A stretch of DNA of 64,000 bases from Scilla litardierei (Eukaryota; Streptophyta; Magnoliopsida; Asparagales; Asparagaceae), in the NCBI GenBank assembly GCA_030789695.1, contig CM061141.1:279689871-279753870 (forward strand), read 5' to 3'. Shown here in pieces: positions 63,923 to 64,000 of the stretch. The notes under the pieces were generated by a model. It was not told the origin of the DNA. It was given only the letters and a program-made list of their open reading frames with translations, and ran no database searches. Numbering within the stretch: the first letter of the stretch is position 1; every line of letters begins with the position of its first letter. The position numbers were made by a program, and so were the translations under genes.

Positions 63923-64000
63923 ATGAGGCAATCTAATACCAAATCGATATTATGCACATTCCTAGCTTGAACCCTAACATTAATCAATGGATCGATATTT

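Larger units (their letters stand above)
63446..64000 (-). repeat. Edge of another Athila-like LTR (partial)
   Basis: TTAACCGTAAGCGTACGGTG followed by TCGAACACAGGGATGCA matches in pattern the terminal 100 bp of element B's LTR (TACCGCAAGCGCACGGTA, then TCGAACACAGGGAGGAC), a motif shared by Athila LTR ends. Orientation would be minus, with the LTR end near 63446. The other end lies outside the window. Contains three constant-loop hairpins (63772-63922). Confidence 0.5.

Overview
This window is plant nuclear heterochromatin made almost entirely of nested transposable elements. I see no intact host gene, rRNA or tRNA gene, and no bacterial-type feature. The mix (a Tat/Ogre-type and two Athila-type Ty3/gypsy elements, a SIRE-type Ty1/copia LTR, an L1-type LINE, a tRNA-derived SINE, hAT and CACTA DNA transposons) is typical of a seed plant, probably an angiosperm. 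The species cannot be told from the sequence.

Layout, outermost first. (1) A hAT-type transposase fragment (58030-58769) with its 3' end at about 59598. (2) Next to it, Copia element F: internal remnant 1-1516 and 3' LTR 1517-2325 plus 57350-58029, interrupted by (3) element A, a 55-kb interval (2326-57344, TSD ACTAC) holding a plus-strand Tat-type gypsy element of about 16.3 kb once the insertions are removed. A carries decayed gag-PR-RT-RH-RH-INT, a 40-copy 80-bp tandem array, an antisense ORF and two LTRs of about 1.19 kb. (4) Element B (3311-16287, minus strand, TSD GTCGC), a young Athila-type element inside A's 5' LTR. (5) Element D (20275-46031, plus strand, TSD AGGGC), an Athila-type relative of B that splits A's pol after the RT. 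(6) Element E (27541-41651, minus strand), a LARD-like non-coding element with 2.88-kb LTRs that splits D's env-position ORF. (7) Inside E, an L1-type LINE with an intact 1164-aa ORF2 (32190-36510) and a SINE set in a TA microsatellite. The right arm (59599-64000) holds a short hAT-type MITE, a CACTA terminus, microsatellites and the edge of another Athila-like LTR. LTR divergence judged by eye (A about 10 percent, D about 4, E 2-3, B about 0.6) agrees with the nesting order.

How the parts work together. B has kept RT-RNase H-integrase and lost gag and protease. D has kept gag and protease and lost RT-RNase H-integrase. They are complementary halves of one family. Both share a layout I have not seen described: an array of CACTCGGCCGAGTG palindromes upstream of the LTR TATA box, and in the transcribed part of the LTR five hairpins with one constant loop (TTGCAAGAGATTGG) on different self-complementary stems. 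A second palindrome array plus TATA box plus a 110-bp putative intron lies in front of the env-position ORF in both elements. The Athila-like LTR at the right edge shows the same constant-loop, variable-stem design with a different loop. E has two tandem hairpins with a constant loop and a compensated base change. These hairpin arrays and the internal promoter module are the best candidates for something new here.
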